Shown here: positions 6,343 through 15,178 of the stretch, in pieces
Layout of the letters: each line of letters opens with the position of its first letter
Position numbering within the stretch: position 1 is the first letter of the stretch
Source of the DNA: Aeromicrobium tamlense
GTDB lineage: Bacteria; Actinomycetota; Actinomycetes; Propionibacteriales; Nocardioidaceae
DNA: 64,000 bases
NCBI RefSeq assembly: GCF_013408555.1
Contig: NZ_JACBZN010000001.1
Span: 1,426,001-1,490,000 of the forward strand
Direction: 5' to 3'
Translations under genes and position numbers: made by a program
The notes under the pieces: generated by a model
Seen by the model: the letters and a program-made list of their open reading frames with translations, nothing else
Databases searched by the model: none
Told to the model about the DNA's origin: nothing

Positions 6343-8853
6343 TCAGCGCAGCTCGGCTCCGAGTGTCGCGGCGGCCGCGACGATCTGCTCGCGGGCGGCC
6401 TTGATGTCGGCGTCCGTGAGCGTGCGGTCCTCGGCGCGCAGGCGCACCTTGAAGGCGAGGGACTTGCGGCCCTCGCCGACCTGGTCGCCCGTGTACACGT
6501 CGAACAGCCGCACTGACTCCAGCAGGGGGCTGGCGCCGGCGATCACCGACTCCAGCTCGCCGGCGGGGAGGTCGCTCGCGACCGTGAACGCGAAGTCCTC
6601 CTTCGCCACCGGGAAGGCCGAGAAGTGGGGCTTCGGACCGATGGCCGGAGCCGCGGCGATGAGCGCGTCGAGGTCGAGCTCGGCCGCAGCGACGCGACCG
6701 GGCAGTCCGTGGGCCTCGGCGACCTTCGGGTGCAGCTCGCCGGCGTGACCGACGACCGTGCCGTCGATGCTCAGGCTCGCGCAGCGACCGGGGTGGAACG
6801 GCGCGAGCGTCGCGGCCTCGACGGTGAGCTCGACGTGCAGGTTCGCCGCGACGAGCTGGGCGATCGCGAGCGCGTCGGTCCAGGCGACGGCGCGACCCGG
6901 CCCGGCCCAGCCGGAGCGCGTGCGCTCCCCCACCAGCACGAAGCCGGCGTGGCGGGGCTGCTCGGGCAGCGCCGCGTCGAGGGCGGCGAGCTCCTCGTCG
7001 GTGGGGCGACGGTCGACGCCCAGGATCGGCGCCGCGGGGCTGCCGGGCTTCGGGCTGAAGACGCGACCGATCTCGCTCAGCGCGACCGACTCGTGTCCGC
7101 GTCCGATGTTCAGCGATGCGGCGCGCAGCAGGCCGATGAGGACCGTGGGCGTGAGCCCGGGCTCCTCCGCCGACAGCGGGTTCGCGAGCCGGACGAGGTC
7201 GCGGCGCGAGTCGTCGGCGGGCAGGCCCAGCCTGTCGAGGTCGGCAGGACCGACGAACGGCAGCGTGGTGACCTCGACCAGACCGGCCCCGGCCAGCACG
7301 TGGCCGACGCGGCGGCGCAGCTCCTGCTCGCGCGACAGGCCGCGACCGCCCGTGGGCGTGGGCAGCACCGACGGCACGTTCTCGTAGCCGGCGGTGCGCA
7401 GCGCCTCCTCGACGAAGTCGTAGGGGTCGTTGAGGTCGAAGCGCCAGGACGGAGGCGTGACCGAGAACCGGTCGGCCTCGCGCGTGACCGTGCAGCCGTT
7501 GCGCTCGTACGTGTCGTGCGCCTGCTCGGGTGTGATCGGCAGGCCGCTGATCCGCGCGGGCAGGTCGACGGGGAACGAGACGGGCTCGCGGCCCGGAGCC
7601 GTGCCGACGACCGTGGCGCCGGGCGCCAGGGTGCCGCCGGCCAGCTCGACGAGGAGCTCGGCGACGCGCGTGGCGCCCACGAGCGGCAGCTGCGGGTCGA
7701 CGCCGCGCTCGTAGCGCTTCGCGGCCTCGGACGGCAGCTTGTGCCGCTTGACGGCGCGGAAGATCGTGACCGGGTCCCAGTACGCGGCCTCGACCACGAC
7801 GTCGGTGGTGCTGGCGTCGATCTCGGTGTGGGCGCCGCCCATCACGCCGGCGATGCCGATCGGGCCGCTGGAGTCGGCGACGAGCAGGTCGTCCGGGGTG
7901 AGGGCGCGGTCGACGTCGTCCAGCGTCGTGATCCGCTCACCCGCCGCGGCGCGACGCACGACGATGTCCCCGTCGATCTTGGCGCGGTCGTAGCAGTGGT
8001 TGGGCTGGCCGAGCTCGAGCATCACGTAGTTGCTCACGTCGACCGTGAGCGAGATCGGGCGCATCCCGGCGTCGGTGATCCGCTTGGCCATCCACGCGGG
8101 CGTGGTGGCGGCGGGATCGATGCCCTCGACGACGAGCGTCGTGAACACCGGGCAGCCCTCGGGGTCCTCGACCCGGACCGGATACGCGGGCGCGTCCGCG
8201 GACGGCACCTCACGGTCGGCGGGATCGGAGAACGGCACGTCGAACGCCAGGGCGGCGTCGCGGGCCACGCCGCGCAGGCTCAGCGCGTAGGCACGGTCGG
8301 GGTTGACCTCGAGGTCGAGGGTCTGCTCCCCCAGGCCGAGCAGGGCGATCGCGTCGTCGCCGGGCTCGGCCGAGCCGGGGGGCAGCACGACGATGCCCTT
8401 CGCGGTGGTCTCGTCCTCGGCCAGCCCCAGCTCGGAGGTGGAGCAGATCATGCCGTCGGAGACGTGACCATAGGTCTTGCGCGAGCCGATCTCGAAGCCG
8501 AGCGCGGGCAGGTAGGTGCCCGGCAGCGACACGACGACGAGGTCGCCGACGCCGAAGTTGTGCGCACCGCAGACGATGCCGCGCGAGGGCACGTCCTCAC
8601 CCGGGGCGTCGGGCACCGACGGGTCGTTGTGCGCGCCGACGTCGACCCGGCACCAGTTGATGGTCTTGCCGTTCTTCTGCTCCTCGGGCGAGATCGCCAG
8701 CACGCGACCGACTGTCAGCGGTCCTGACAGGCCGCCGCCGACGATCTCCTCGAGCTTGAGGTCGTACATCGTCAGCCGGTCGGCCAGCTGCTCGGTGGTG
8801 ACATCGGCAGGAAGTTCGACGAGCGACCGCAGCCACTCCACGGGAACACGCAT
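6343..8853 (-). CDS. pheT: phenylalanine-tRNA ligase beta subunit
   Basis: Beta chain of the cytoplasmic alpha2-beta2 PheRS that charges tRNA-Phe. About 836 aa, normal for the bacterial subunit. In order: the N-terminal MRVPVEWLRSLVELP, an EMAP/tRNA-binding-like OB fold around residues 40-160 (GIVCGAHNFGVGD), the B3/B4 editing region (PNHCYDRAKIDGDIVVRRA), B5 domain, catalytic-like fold, and the C-terminal anticodon-binding ferredoxin fold (FPVAKEDFAFTV to the end). The start at MRVPVEW is one base after the pheS stop; an upstream in-frame start would overlap pheS. Confidence 0.96.
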   Translation of the reverse strand: MRVPVEWLRSLVELPADVTTEQLADRLTMYDLKLEEIVGGGLSGPLTVGRVLAISPEEQKNGKTINWCRVDVGAHNDPSVPDAPGEDVPSRGIVCGAHNFGVGDLVVVSLPGTYLPALGFEIGSRKTYGHVSDGMICSTSELGLAEDETTAKGIVVLPPGSAEPGDDAIALLGLGEQTLDLEVNPDRAYALSLRGVARDAALAFDVPFSDPADREVPSADAPAYPVRVEDPEGCPVFTTLVVEGIDPAATTPAWMAKRITDAGMRPISLTVDVSNYVMLELGQPNHCYDRAKIDGDIVVRRAAAGERITTLDDVDRALTPDDLLVADSSGPIGIAGVMGGAHTEIDASTTDVVVEAAYWDPVTIFRAVKRHKLPSEAAKRYERGVDPQLPLVGATRVAELLVELAGGTLAPGATVVGTAPGREPVSFPVDLPARISGLPITPEQAHDTYERNGCTVTREADRFSVTPPSWRFDLNDPYDFVEEALRTAGYENVPSVLPTPTGGRGLSREQELRRRVGHVLAGAGLVEVTTLPFVGPADLDRLGLPADDSRRDLVRLANPLSAEEPGLTPTVLIGLLRAASLNIGRGHESVALSEIGRVFSPKPGSPAAPILGVDRRPTDEELAALDAALPEQPRHAGFVLVGERTRSGWAGPGRAVAWTDALAIAQLVAANLHVELTVEAATLAPFHPGRCASLSIDGTVVGHAGELHPKVAEAHGLPGRVAAAELDLDALIAAAPAIGPKPHFSAFPVAKEDFAFTVASDLPAGELESVIAGASPLLESVRLFDVYTGDQVGEGRKSLAFKVRLRAEDRTLTDADIKAAREQIVAAAATLGAELR

Positions 8854-8854
8854 G

Positions 8855-9958
8855 TCAGAGACCAACTCCGAAGGGCTCGGTGAAGCGGACGTCGCCGTCC
8901 CACAGGTCGCGCAGGTCGGCGATGTCGTAACGGCTGGTGACGGTGCGGTCGAGGCCCATGCCGAACGCGAAGCCCGAGTACTCCTCGGGATCGACCCCGC
9001 AGGCGACCAGGACGCGCGGGTTCACGACGCCGCAGCCGCCCCACTCGACCCAGCCCTCGCCGCCACACGTACGGCACGAGGCGACCTCGGCCGGATCGTT
9101 GTGGCACACGTAGCAGAGCAGGTCGACCTCGGCGCTGGGCTCGGTGAACGGGAAGTACGAGGGACGGAACCGGGTGGTGATCTCGGTGCCGTAGACGGCG
9201 CGCGCGAAGTGGTCGAGCGTGCCCTTGAGGTGCGCCATCGACAGGCCCTTGTCGATCGCCAGGCCCTCGACCTGGTGGAAGACCGGCATGTGCGTCGCGT
9301 CGGCCTCGTCGGTGCGGTAGACCCGCCCGGGGCACACGACGTAGATCGGCGGCTTGCGCGTGAGCATCGTGCGCGCCTGCACCGGAGAGGTGTGGGTGCG
9401 CAGCACCATCGCGGCCGACTCCGGGTCGAGCCAGAACGTGTCCTGCATCGTGCGCGCGGGGTGGTCGGGACCCAGGTTGAGCGCGTCGAAGTTGAGCCAC
9501 TCGGCCTCGACCTCGGGACCCTCGGCGACCTCCCAGCCCATCGCGACGAAGATGTCGGCGACGTGCTCCTGGATCGTGGTGATGGGGTGGCGCGCGCCGA
9601 CGGGCTCGACGTCCACCGGGAGGGTCACGTCGACGGTCTCGGCGGCGAGCCGGCGCTCGAACTCGACGGCCTCCACCTCGGCAGTGCGGGCGGCGAGCGC
9701 CTGGTTCACGGCACCGCGGGCCTGGCCCACGCGCTGGCCGGCGTCCTTGCGCGCGGCCGGGGGCAGCGCACCGATCTCGCGGTTCGCCAGCGCGAGGGGC
9801 GAGCGGTCGCCCGTGTGGTCGATCCGCACCTGCTTGAGCGCGTCGAGGGAATCGGCGGCGGCGATGGCCGCGAGGGCCTCGTCACGCATGCGTTCGACCG
9901 CGTCGGCGCGCAGGGGCGTCACCTCGACGGGGTCGTAGTCGGAGTTGGGCGCAGACAC
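8855..9958 (-). CDS. pheS: phenylalanine-tRNA ligase alpha subunit
   Basis: Catalytic alpha chain of PheRS, 367 aa. The N-terminal coiled coil (residues ~20-100) is followed by the class II core with motif 2 (PGRVYRTDEADATHMPVFHQVEG) and motif 3 near the end (GFAFGMGLDRTVTSRYDI). Four cysteines in CYVCHNDPAEVASCRTCGG suggest a zinc-binding insertion; I recall similar insertions in some actinobacterial PheS proteins but cannot verify this. The GTG start is seven bases after a TAGACT box, so pheST is probably made from a leaderless mRNA. pheT follows with a one-base gap. Confidence 0.96.
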   Translation of the reverse strand: MSAPNSDYDPVEVTPLRADAVERMRDEALAAIAAADSLDALKQVRIDHTGDRSPLALANREIGALPPAARKDAGQRVGQARGAVNQALAARTAEVEAVEFERRLAAETVDVTLPVDVEPVGARHPITTIQEHVADIFVAMGWEVAEGPEVEAEWLNFDALNLGPDHPARTMQDTFWLDPESAAMVLRTHTSPVQARTMLTRKPPIYVVCPGRVYRTDEADATHMPVFHQVEGLAIDKGLSMAHLKGTLDHFARAVYGTEITTRFRPSYFPFTEPSAEVDLLCYVCHNDPAEVASCRTCGGEGWVEWGGCGVVNPRVLVACGVDPEEYSGFAFGMGLDRTVTSRYDIADLRDLWDGDVRFTEPFGVGL

Positions 9959-9965
9959 GCCCTCC

Positions 9966-9971
9966 AGTCTA
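9966..9971 (-). promoter_or_regulatory. -10 box of pheST
   Basis: TAGACT on the minus strand, seven bases before the pheS GTG start. The distance predicts that the mRNA begins at the start codon. A GGAGGG in the spacer is too close to the GTG to act as a normal ribosome-binding site. Confidence 0.55.
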
Positions 9972-9979
9972 TCGGCGCG

Positions 9980-11017
9980 TCAGGAGGTGAGGGTGTCCGG
10001 CTCGTTGATGGGGAACCACACGCAGATCGACGCTCCCCCGCCCTCGGCGTCCTCGATGACGATGGAGCCACCGTGCTGGTCGACGACGCCGCGCACGATG
10101 AACATGCCCAGGCCGCTGCCGGCGCCCGGCCCCGACCGCCAGAAGCGGCTGAAGATGCGGACGCGGGACTCCTCGGGGATGCCCTGGCCGTTGTCCACGA
10201 TGCGCACGGCGACGCCCTCGAGCTCGCCACGCTTCTCGCTCGACACGACGACCTCGCGCAGGCCCTCGCCGTGCCGGATCGCGTTCTCGATGAGGTTCGT
10301 CAGCACCTGCGTGACACGGTCGGCGTCGCCCCAGACCACCGGCGCCTCGCCGTCGACGCGCGCCGTCGGCGCGGTCTCGGAGGCGCTGAAGACCGAGCCG
10401 AGCACCCGGTCCGCCAGCTCGTCGAGCCGCACGGGCTCGGTGCGCAGCGACAGGCGCCCGGCGTCGATGCGGGCGGCGTCGAGCAGCTCGGTGATGAGGC
10501 GGCTCAGCCGGTCGGCGTCCGCATCGATCGTCTGCAGCATGAAGAGGCGCTGCTCCTCGGTGAAGGCGTCCCAGCGGCTCAGCAGCGTGGCGGAGAAGCC
10601 CTTGATGCCCGTCAGCGGCGACCGCAGCTCGTGCGCCACCGTGGCGACCATGTCGGACTTCTCGCGGTCGCGCTGCAGGCGCACGCGGGCGTTGCGCATG
10701 CTGACGATGACCTTAACGACCTTGCCTGCCGGGCGCTCGCGCACGAGCGAGGCCGTGATCAGGTACTCGCTGCCTCGCGGGGAGTACCAGGACGACTCGC
10801 TGATCCGGCTGCGGATGGCGAGCCCGTCGTAGGGCTGCACCGAGTCGAACCAGCTGTTGCCGGCGAGGTCGTCGAACGGCACGGCGTCGCGCAGATGCAT
10901 GCCCAGCATCTCGTCGCCGACCGCACGGGCCCAGTAGCGGACCCACCGGTTCGCCAGGGTGACCCGGGCGTCGGCGTCCGCGACGATGATCCCGTCGGGG
11001 AACTCTTCGAACGGCAC
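9980..11017 (-). CDS. PAS-domain sensor histidine kinase
   Basis: 345 aa, no membrane segment, so a soluble sensor. An N-terminal PAS domain (about residues 3-110, beginning with FPDGIIVADADARVTLANRW) leads into a HisKA dimerisation domain with phospho-acceptor His129 in VAHELRSPLTGIKGF. The HATPase_c domain has an N box (LTNLIENAIRHGEG), G1 box (DNGQGIPEE) and G2 box (GSGLGMFIV). No response regulator is adjacent, so it is an orphan kinase by context. It lies between pheS and an RNA methyltransferase. TAGGCT six bases before the GTG start indicates its own leaderless promoter. Confidence 0.88.
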   Translation of the reverse strand: MPFEEFPDGIIVADADARVTLANRWVRYWARAVGDEMLGMHLRDAVPFDDLAGNSWFDSVQPYDGLAIRSRISESSWYSPRGSEYLITASLVRERPAGKVVKVIVSMRNARVRLQRDREKSDMVATVAHELRSPLTGIKGFSATLLSRWDAFTEEQRLFMLQTIDADADRLSRLITELLDAARIDAGRLSLRTEPVRLDELADRVLGSVFSASETAPTARVDGEAPVVWGDADRVTQVLTNLIENAIRHGEGLREVVVSSEKRGELEGVAVRIVDNGQGIPEESRVRIFSRFWRSGPGAGSGLGMFIVRGVVDQHGGSIVIEDAEGGGASICVWFPINEPDTLTS

Positions 11018-11026
11018 GGCAGGAGC

Positions 11027-11815
11027 CTAGCCCTGCTCACGCGCCGAGGTGTACAGACAGACCGCAGCGGCCGTGGCGAGATTGAGGCTCTCGGCCCGGC
11101 CCAGGATCGGCACGTGCACCACGCGGTCGGCTGCCGCGGACCACTCCGCGGGCAGGCCGTGCGCCTCGTTGCCCATCAGCCACGCGGTGGGTGCGGTCAG
11201 GTCGAGGTCGTCGTCGAACAGTCCGGTGTCCCCCGCGCCGTCGGCGGCCAGCACCTGGCTGCCGCGTCGCTGGAGCTCGGCGATCGTCGCCTCGACGTCG
11301 CGCTCCACGGCGATCGGGAGGTGGAAGAGCGAGCCGGCGGTGGACCGCACGACCTTCGGGTTGAGCGGGTCGACGCTGTCGCCGGCGACGACGACCGCCG
11401 CGGCACCCGCGGCATCGGCACAGCGGATGACGGCCCCGAGGTTGCCGGGGTCGCGGATCTGCGCACACACCACGACGAGTCGGGGGTCCTCGGGGAAGTC
11501 GTCGAGGGTGGTGAGCATCGAGCGGCAGCGGGCCACGAGGCCCTGCGGGGTGACGGAGTCGGCGATCTCCTCGACCACGTCGTCGGTGACGACGTGCCAG
11601 GTCTCGGCGAGCCCGACCAGCTCGGGGTATCGCTCCGTGGCGTCGACGGTGGCGAACACCTCGATCACCACGCCGCCCTCGGCGAGCGCTTCTCGCACTG
11701 CCTGGGGGCCTTCGGCGAGGAACTCGCCGGTCTTGGCCCGGAACGCACGCGTGGCGAGCCGCCGAGCGGTCTTGACCCGTCCTGAGCGGACGGTCAGATC
11801 GCCGGGGCTCGCCAC
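11027..11815 (-). CDS. TrmH/SpoU-family RNA 2'-O-methyltransferase
   Basis: Predicted SAM-dependent 2'-O-ribose methyltransferase, 262 aa. The N-terminal ~95 residues form the substrate-binding domain (EFLAEGPQAVREAL), followed by the SPOUT knot: VCAQIRDPGNLGAVIRCADA (motif 1), WLMGNEAHGLP (motif 2, Gly-Asn-Glu) and VHVPILGRAESLNLATAAAV (motif 3). The position just after rplT is typical for this gene in actinobacteria, where it is annotated as a 23S rRNA methyltransferase of the TsnR/RlmB kind. The target nucleotide cannot be deduced. Confidence 0.9.
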   Translation of the reverse strand: MASPGDLTVRSGRVKTARRLATRAFRAKTGEFLAEGPQAVREALAEGGVVIEVFATVDATERYPELVGLAETWHVVTDDVVEEIADSVTPQGLVARCRSMLTTLDDFPEDPRLVVVCAQIRDPGNLGAVIRCADAAGAAAVVVAGDSVDPLNPKVVRSTAGSLFHLPIAVERDVEATIAELQRRGSQVLAADGAGDTGLFDDDLDLTAPTAWLMGNEAHGLPAEWSAAADRVVHVPILGRAESLNLATAAAVCLYTSAREQG

Positions 11816-11835
11816 GTGTGCTGCTGAGCCGGAGC

Positions 11836-12228
11836 TCAGACGGCCGAGTCGGCCTTGGGAGCGTTGACGTCCTCGGGGAGGTTCGCCTTGGCGACCTCGA
11901 CGAGGGCGTTGAACGCCGCGATGTCGTTGACGGCGAGATCAGCGAGGATCTTGCGGTCGACCTCGACCTCGGCGGCCTTCAGGCCCTGGATGAAGCGGTT
12001 GTACGTGATGCCCTGCGCGCGGGCAGCGGCGTTGATGCGCTGGATCCACAGACGACGGAAGTCGCCCTTCTTGGCCTTGCGGTCGTTGTACGAGTAGACC
12101 AGCGAGTGGGTGACCTGCTCCTTGGCCTTGCGGTACAGGCGCGAGCGCTGGCCCCGGTAGCCGGAGGCCCGCTCGAGGACTTCGCGGCGCTTCTTCTGCG
12201 CGTTCACCGAACGCTTGACGCGTGCCAC
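11836..12228 (-). CDS. rplT: 50S ribosomal protein L20
   Basis: Binds 23S rRNA early in large-subunit assembly. 130 aa with the diagnostic [19 protein letters not shown] start, [17 protein letters not shown] and [14 protein letters not shown]. It has a roughly ten-residue actinobacterial acidic C-terminal tail. Third gene of infC-rpmI-rplT; in some bacteria L20 represses this operon, but no L20-mimic site is recognised here. Confidence 0.98.
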   Translation of the reverse strand: MARVKRSVNAQKKRREVLERASGYRGQRSRLYRKAKEQVTHSLVYSYNDRKAKKGDFRRLWIQRINAAARAQGITYNRFIQGLKAAEVEVDRKILADLAVNDIAAFNALVEVAKANLPEDVNAPKADSAV

Positions 12229-12267
12229 AGTGTTACTCCTTCAAAATCTACGAAAAGTTCGGGGCGC

Positions 12268-12462
12268 TCAGAGACCGAGCAGCTTCTTGACCTGCTTGGT
12301 GTCAGCCTTCGACACCTCGGTCGTGCCGGCGAGGCGGCGCTTCCGGGTCGAGGACTTGACCTCCAAGAGGTGGCGGCGGTTGGTCTGCTCGCGGCGGAGC
12401 TTGCCCTTGCCGGTGATCTTGACGCGCTTCTTCATGCCCGAGTGGGGCTTGAACTTCGGCAC
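12268..12462 (-). CDS. rpmI: 50S ribosomal protein L35
   Basis: 64 aa, the standard length, with MPKFKPHSGMKKRVKITGKG at the N-terminus and a highly basic middle (RREQTNRRHLLEVKSS). It lies two bases after infC and 39 bases before rplT in the conserved IF3-L35-L20 operon. Confidence 0.98.
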   Translation of the reverse strand: MPKFKPHSGMKKRVKITGKGKLRREQTNRRHLLEVKSSTRKRRLAGTTEVSKADTKQVKKLLGL

Positions 12463-12464
12463 GG

Positions 12465-13154
12465 TTATGCCTCCATGTCTGGGTCGAGGTTCTCGGAGCG
12501 ACGGCGCGGCTTCTTCTCCGTCGCGTTCTTCTGGTGTTCTTCGCGGTGCGCCTTCTCGGCCTCGGCCTCGGCGACACGCTCTGCCTCGCGCGCGGCGGTG
12601 GTCTCGGCCTTCTCGGCCTTGACCTCGGCCTGCGCCTCGGACTTCTTCTTGTGAGGGCCGAGCACCATCGTCATGTTGCGACCGTCCTGGCGGGCGTTCG
12701 ACTCGATGAAGCCGAGATCCTCGACGTCGGCGGCCAGCTTCTGCAGCAGGCGGAACCCGAGCTCGGGTCGGTGCTGCTCGCGGCCACGGAACATGATCGT
12801 GATCTTGACCTTGTCTCCGGCCTTCAGGAACCGCACGACGTGACCCTTCTTGGTGTCGTAGTCGTGCTGGTCGATCTTCGGGCGGAGCTTCATCTCCTTG
12901 ATGACCGTGTTCGTCTGGTTGCGTCGCGACTCGCGCGCCTTCTGGGCGGCTTCGTACTTGAACTTTCCGAAGTCCATGAGGCGGCAGACCGGGGGCCGGG
13001 CCTGAGGGGCGACCTCGACGAGATCGAGATCGGCCTCGGCGGCCAGGCGCAGGGCATCCTCGATGCGGACGATGCCGACCTGTTCACCGCTCGGTCCGAC
13101 GAGACGGACCTCCGGTACGCGAATGCGCTCGTTGACGCGCAGATCTGTGCTGAT
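12465..13154 (-). CDS. infC: translation initiation factor IF-3, AUC start
   Basis: Binds the 30S subunit and proofreads start-codon choice. From the proposed start the protein is 229 aa: N-domain ([18 protein letters not shown] through PPVCRL), linker with [10 protein letters not shown]-domain ([28 protein letters not shown]) and a 40-residue Ala/Glu/Lys tail common in actinobacteria. No ATG, GTG or TTG exists at the right place; AGGAGG lies four bases before an in-frame ATC at 13154, exactly where IF3 proteins begin. Rare start codons in infC are known (AUU in E. coli) and allow IF3 to repress itself. A start at the internal ATG (12977) would delete the whole N-domain. Confidence 0.93.
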   Translation of the reverse strand: MSTDLRVNERIRVPEVRLVGPSGEQVGIVRIEDALRLAAEADLDLVEVAPQARPPVCRLMDFGKFKYEAAQKARESRRNQTNTVIKEMKLRPKIDQHDYDTKKGHVVRFLKAGDKVKITIMFRGREQHRPELGFRLLQKLAADVEDLGFIESNARQDGRNMTMVLGPHKKKSEAQAEVKAEKAETTAAREAERVAEAEAEKAHREEHQKNATEKKPRRRSENLDPDMEA

Positions 13155-13185
13155 GGATCCTCCTGAGATCGGGTTTGGAGGACAC

Positions 13186-13219
13186 GAAAAAGGTGGCCTC
13201 CGTCGAAGCGAAAGCCACC
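13186..13219 (-). terminator. attenuator-like hairpin in the infC leader
   Basis: On the minus strand GGTGGC (13219-13214) can pair with GCCACC (13197-13192), followed directly by TTTTT (13191-13187) about 30 bases before the infC start. A terminator-like structure inside the leader suggests premature termination control of infC-rpmI-rplT. A TATGGT box lies just upstream. The stem is short with a 16-base loop, so a fortuitous structure is possible. Confidence 0.5.
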
Positions 13220-13388
13220 ACTCGCACCATACGGTGCCGCGCGCGGTGAATCGTTCGAGAACGACTCACTGCGGGTGACCCCCGGATCCGTGAACCCGGC
13301 AGGTGGGAGTGACCTCCACTTCGATCAACAAGCATAGCAGCCGAAACCTTCCCCGACGAACTCGACCCGGTGCGTCGTGGATCACGAC

Positions 13389-13394
13389 TACCGT
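13389..13394 (+). promoter_or_regulatory. -10 box of the AIM24-family gene
   Basis: TACCGT, seven bases before the ATG at 13402, again predicting a leaderless mRNA. The 247 bases between infC and this divergent gene hold the two promoters and the infC leader hairpin; nothing else was seen. Confidence 0.45.
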
Positions 13395-13401
13395 GTCGGC
13401 C

Positions 13402-14118
13402 ATGCAGAGTGAGCTCTTCGCCCAGTCCAACCTCGAGAAGCAGACGACCGAGCGCTTCGTCGTCCAGAACCCGCAGATGCTGCGTGTCTCGCTGGGCGAG
13501 GACGTTCTTGCGGTCAAGGGCGCGATGGTCGCCTTCCAGGGTGCGGTGGCCTTTCACCACGAGAGCGCGGGCTCGATGGGCCGGCTGCTGAAGAAGGCCG
13601 TCAGCGGCGACGACGTCCCGCTGATGCGCGTCTCCGGGCAGGGCGAGGTCTTCTTCGCCGACACGGCTGGCTTCGTCTTCCTCGTGCACCTCGACGGTGA
13701 CGCGCTCAGCGTGAGCGGCCACAACCTGCTCGCGTTCGACGCTTCGCTGCGCTGGGACATCAAGCGGCTGAAGGGCGCGAACATGATGACGGGCGGTCTG
13801 TTCAACATGGAGCTCTCGGGCACGGGCACCGTCGCGCTGCACGCCGTCGGACAGCCCGTCGTGCTCGACTGCGCGCAGCAGCCCACGCACGTCGACGTGA
13901 ACGCCGCCGTCGCGTGGTCGTCGTCGCTGCAGCCCCAGGTGGTGAACTCGATGAACATGAAGTCGATGCTCAGGGGCGGGTCCGGCGAGGCCTTCCAGTA
14001 CCGCTACCACGGGCCGGGCTTCGTCGTCGTCCAGCCGAGCGAGTGGGACAGCGGCGTGAGCGGCTCCTCCGGCGGCTCCTCGGGCGGCAGCGGCATCCTG
14101 GGCGACCTGTTCAACTGA
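13402..14118 (+). CDS. AIM24 family protein
   Basis: 238 aa protein of the AIM24/DUF124 family, a beta-helix-like fold of unclear bacterial function. Visible features are ENPQMLRVSL-like text near the N-terminus (QNPQMLRVSLGED), GSMGRLLKKAVSGDDVPLM, FVFLVHLDGDALSVSGHNLLAFD and SMKSMLR-like NMKSMLRGGSGEAF. A Gly/Ser-rich C-terminal tail (GSSGGSSGGSG) ends in ILGDLFN. ATG at 13402 is preferred over an upstream in-frame start because the family starts here and a TACCGT box lies seven bases before it. Monocistronic. Confidence 0.85.
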   Translation: MQSELFAQSNLEKQTTERFVVQNPQMLRVSLGEDVLAVKGAMVAFQGAVAFHHESAGSMGRLLKKAVSGDDVPLMRVSGQGEVFFADTAGFVFLVHLDGDALSVSGHNLLAFDASLRWDIKRLKGANMMTGGLFNMELSGTGTVALHAVGQPVVLDCAQQPTHVDVNAAVAWSSSLQPQVVNSMNMKSMLRGGSGEAFQYRYHGPGFVVVQPSEWDSGVSGSSGGSSGGSGILGDLFN

Positions 14119-14176
14119 CTCGACAGGTCAATCGGCACGAAACACCGCCGTCATCCGACGCGCGCACACTCGATCC

Positions 14177-15178
14177 ATGATGTGGCGCGTGCGGACGACC
14201 CTGGAGGACAGGCCGGGCATCCTGGCCGAGATCGCCCTGGCGTGCGGCCGGGCCGAGGTGAACATCGCGAGCATGCAGGTCTTCCCCGGGGATCCCACGG
14301 TCACGGACGAGTTCGTGGTGACCGCGCCCGAGGGCATGACCGACCTGCAGCTCGCCGAGGTCTTCGAGAAGGCCGGCGGCGGTCGCGTGGCGGTGACGCG
14401 CACCGGGCCGGACGCGCTCGACGACGAGGCCACGCGCTACCTGCGGGGCGTGCACGAGGTGCTCGAGGCCGGACGCGACGTCGAGAGCGTCCTGCGCGAT
14501 CTGCTGGGCACGACTCCCCCGGACGTCCTGGACTACCGCGGGCACGACGTGCTCGACCTCCAGCGGCGCAACGGCACGAGCCTGCGGATCAGCCGAGCCG
14601 TGCCGTTCACCCCCACGGAGCGGTCGCGCGCGCAGGCGCTGCTGTCGCTCGTCAGCGACGCCGGGATGGACGTGCCGCTGCTCCAGCCCGCCGAGCGCCA
14701 TCCCCTCCCTCTCGTCCGGCCGGCCACCCTGGCCGACATCGACGCGGTCGCCGCGCTCCACCAGCGCTGCAGCGCCGAGACGCTCTACCACCGCTACCAG
14801 GTGCCGCTGCGGATGCCGATGACCACGCGGATGGCCCGCCGGCTCGTCATGCCCGACAGCGGGGTGGCGATCGTCGTGCAGTCGGGCCTCGACCTCGTGG
14901 GGCACGGCCTGATCGAGCGGGTCGAGCACCGCTGGACGTTCCACCTGCTCGTCGAGGACGCGTGGCAGGGGCGCGGCGTCGGCACGATGCTCGTCAAGCA
15001 GGGCGCAGGACGGGCGCGGGCCCTCGGTGCCGAGCGACTGACCTTCGTCACGGCCACCTCGAACGACACCCTGCTGCGCACCGTGGGACGCGCGGGCTTC
15101 GTCGCGCGGGTGGAGCGGCACGACGGGAACATCCACGTCACGGTGCCGCTCGCGGGGGTGTCACCCCTCGTCGACTGA
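14177..15178 (+). CDS. ACT domain - GNAT acetyltransferase fusion protein
   Basis: 333 aa. Residues ~1-70 form an ACT domain (WRVRTTLEDRPGILAEIAL), a small-ligand, often amino-acid, sensor. The C-terminal ~150 residues are a GNAT fold: LVRPATLADIDAVAALHQRCS, a YHRYQVPLRM segment, acetyl-CoA loop WQGRGVGTMLVKQ and GFVARVERHDGNIHVTVPL. The architecture suggests an acetyltransferase, perhaps a protein lysine acetylase, controlled by an amino acid; that is inference. It ends overlapping the convergent SseB-like gene by 18 bases. Confidence 0.85.
   Translation: MMWRVRTTLEDRPGILAEIALACGRAEVNIASMQVFPGDPTVTDEFVVTAPEGMTDLQLAEVFEKAGGGRVAVTRTGPDALDDEATRYLRGVHEVLEAGRDVESVLRDLLGTTPPDVLDYRGHDVLDLQRRNGTSLRISRAVPFTPTERSRAQALLSLVSDAGMDVPLLQPAERHPLPLVRPATLADIDAVAALHQRCSAETLYHRYQVPLRMPMTTRMARRLVMPDSGVAIVVQSGLDLVGHGLIERVEHRWTFHLLVEDAWQGRGVGTMLVKQGAGRARALGAERLTFVTATSNDTLLRTVGRAGFVARVERHDGNIHVTVPLAGVSPLVD

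Noticed and set aside
8516-11785. Plus-strand open frame of over 1000 codons opposite pheT, pheS, the kinase and methyltransferase genes
   Set aside because: Same reason; four real genes with clear motifs occupy the other strand and no sensible protein reads from it.
12465-12977. infC starting at the internal ATG (MDFGKF)
   Set aside because: It would remove the entire N-domain, which is encoded in frame just upstream after a strong ribosome-binding site with an ATC start.
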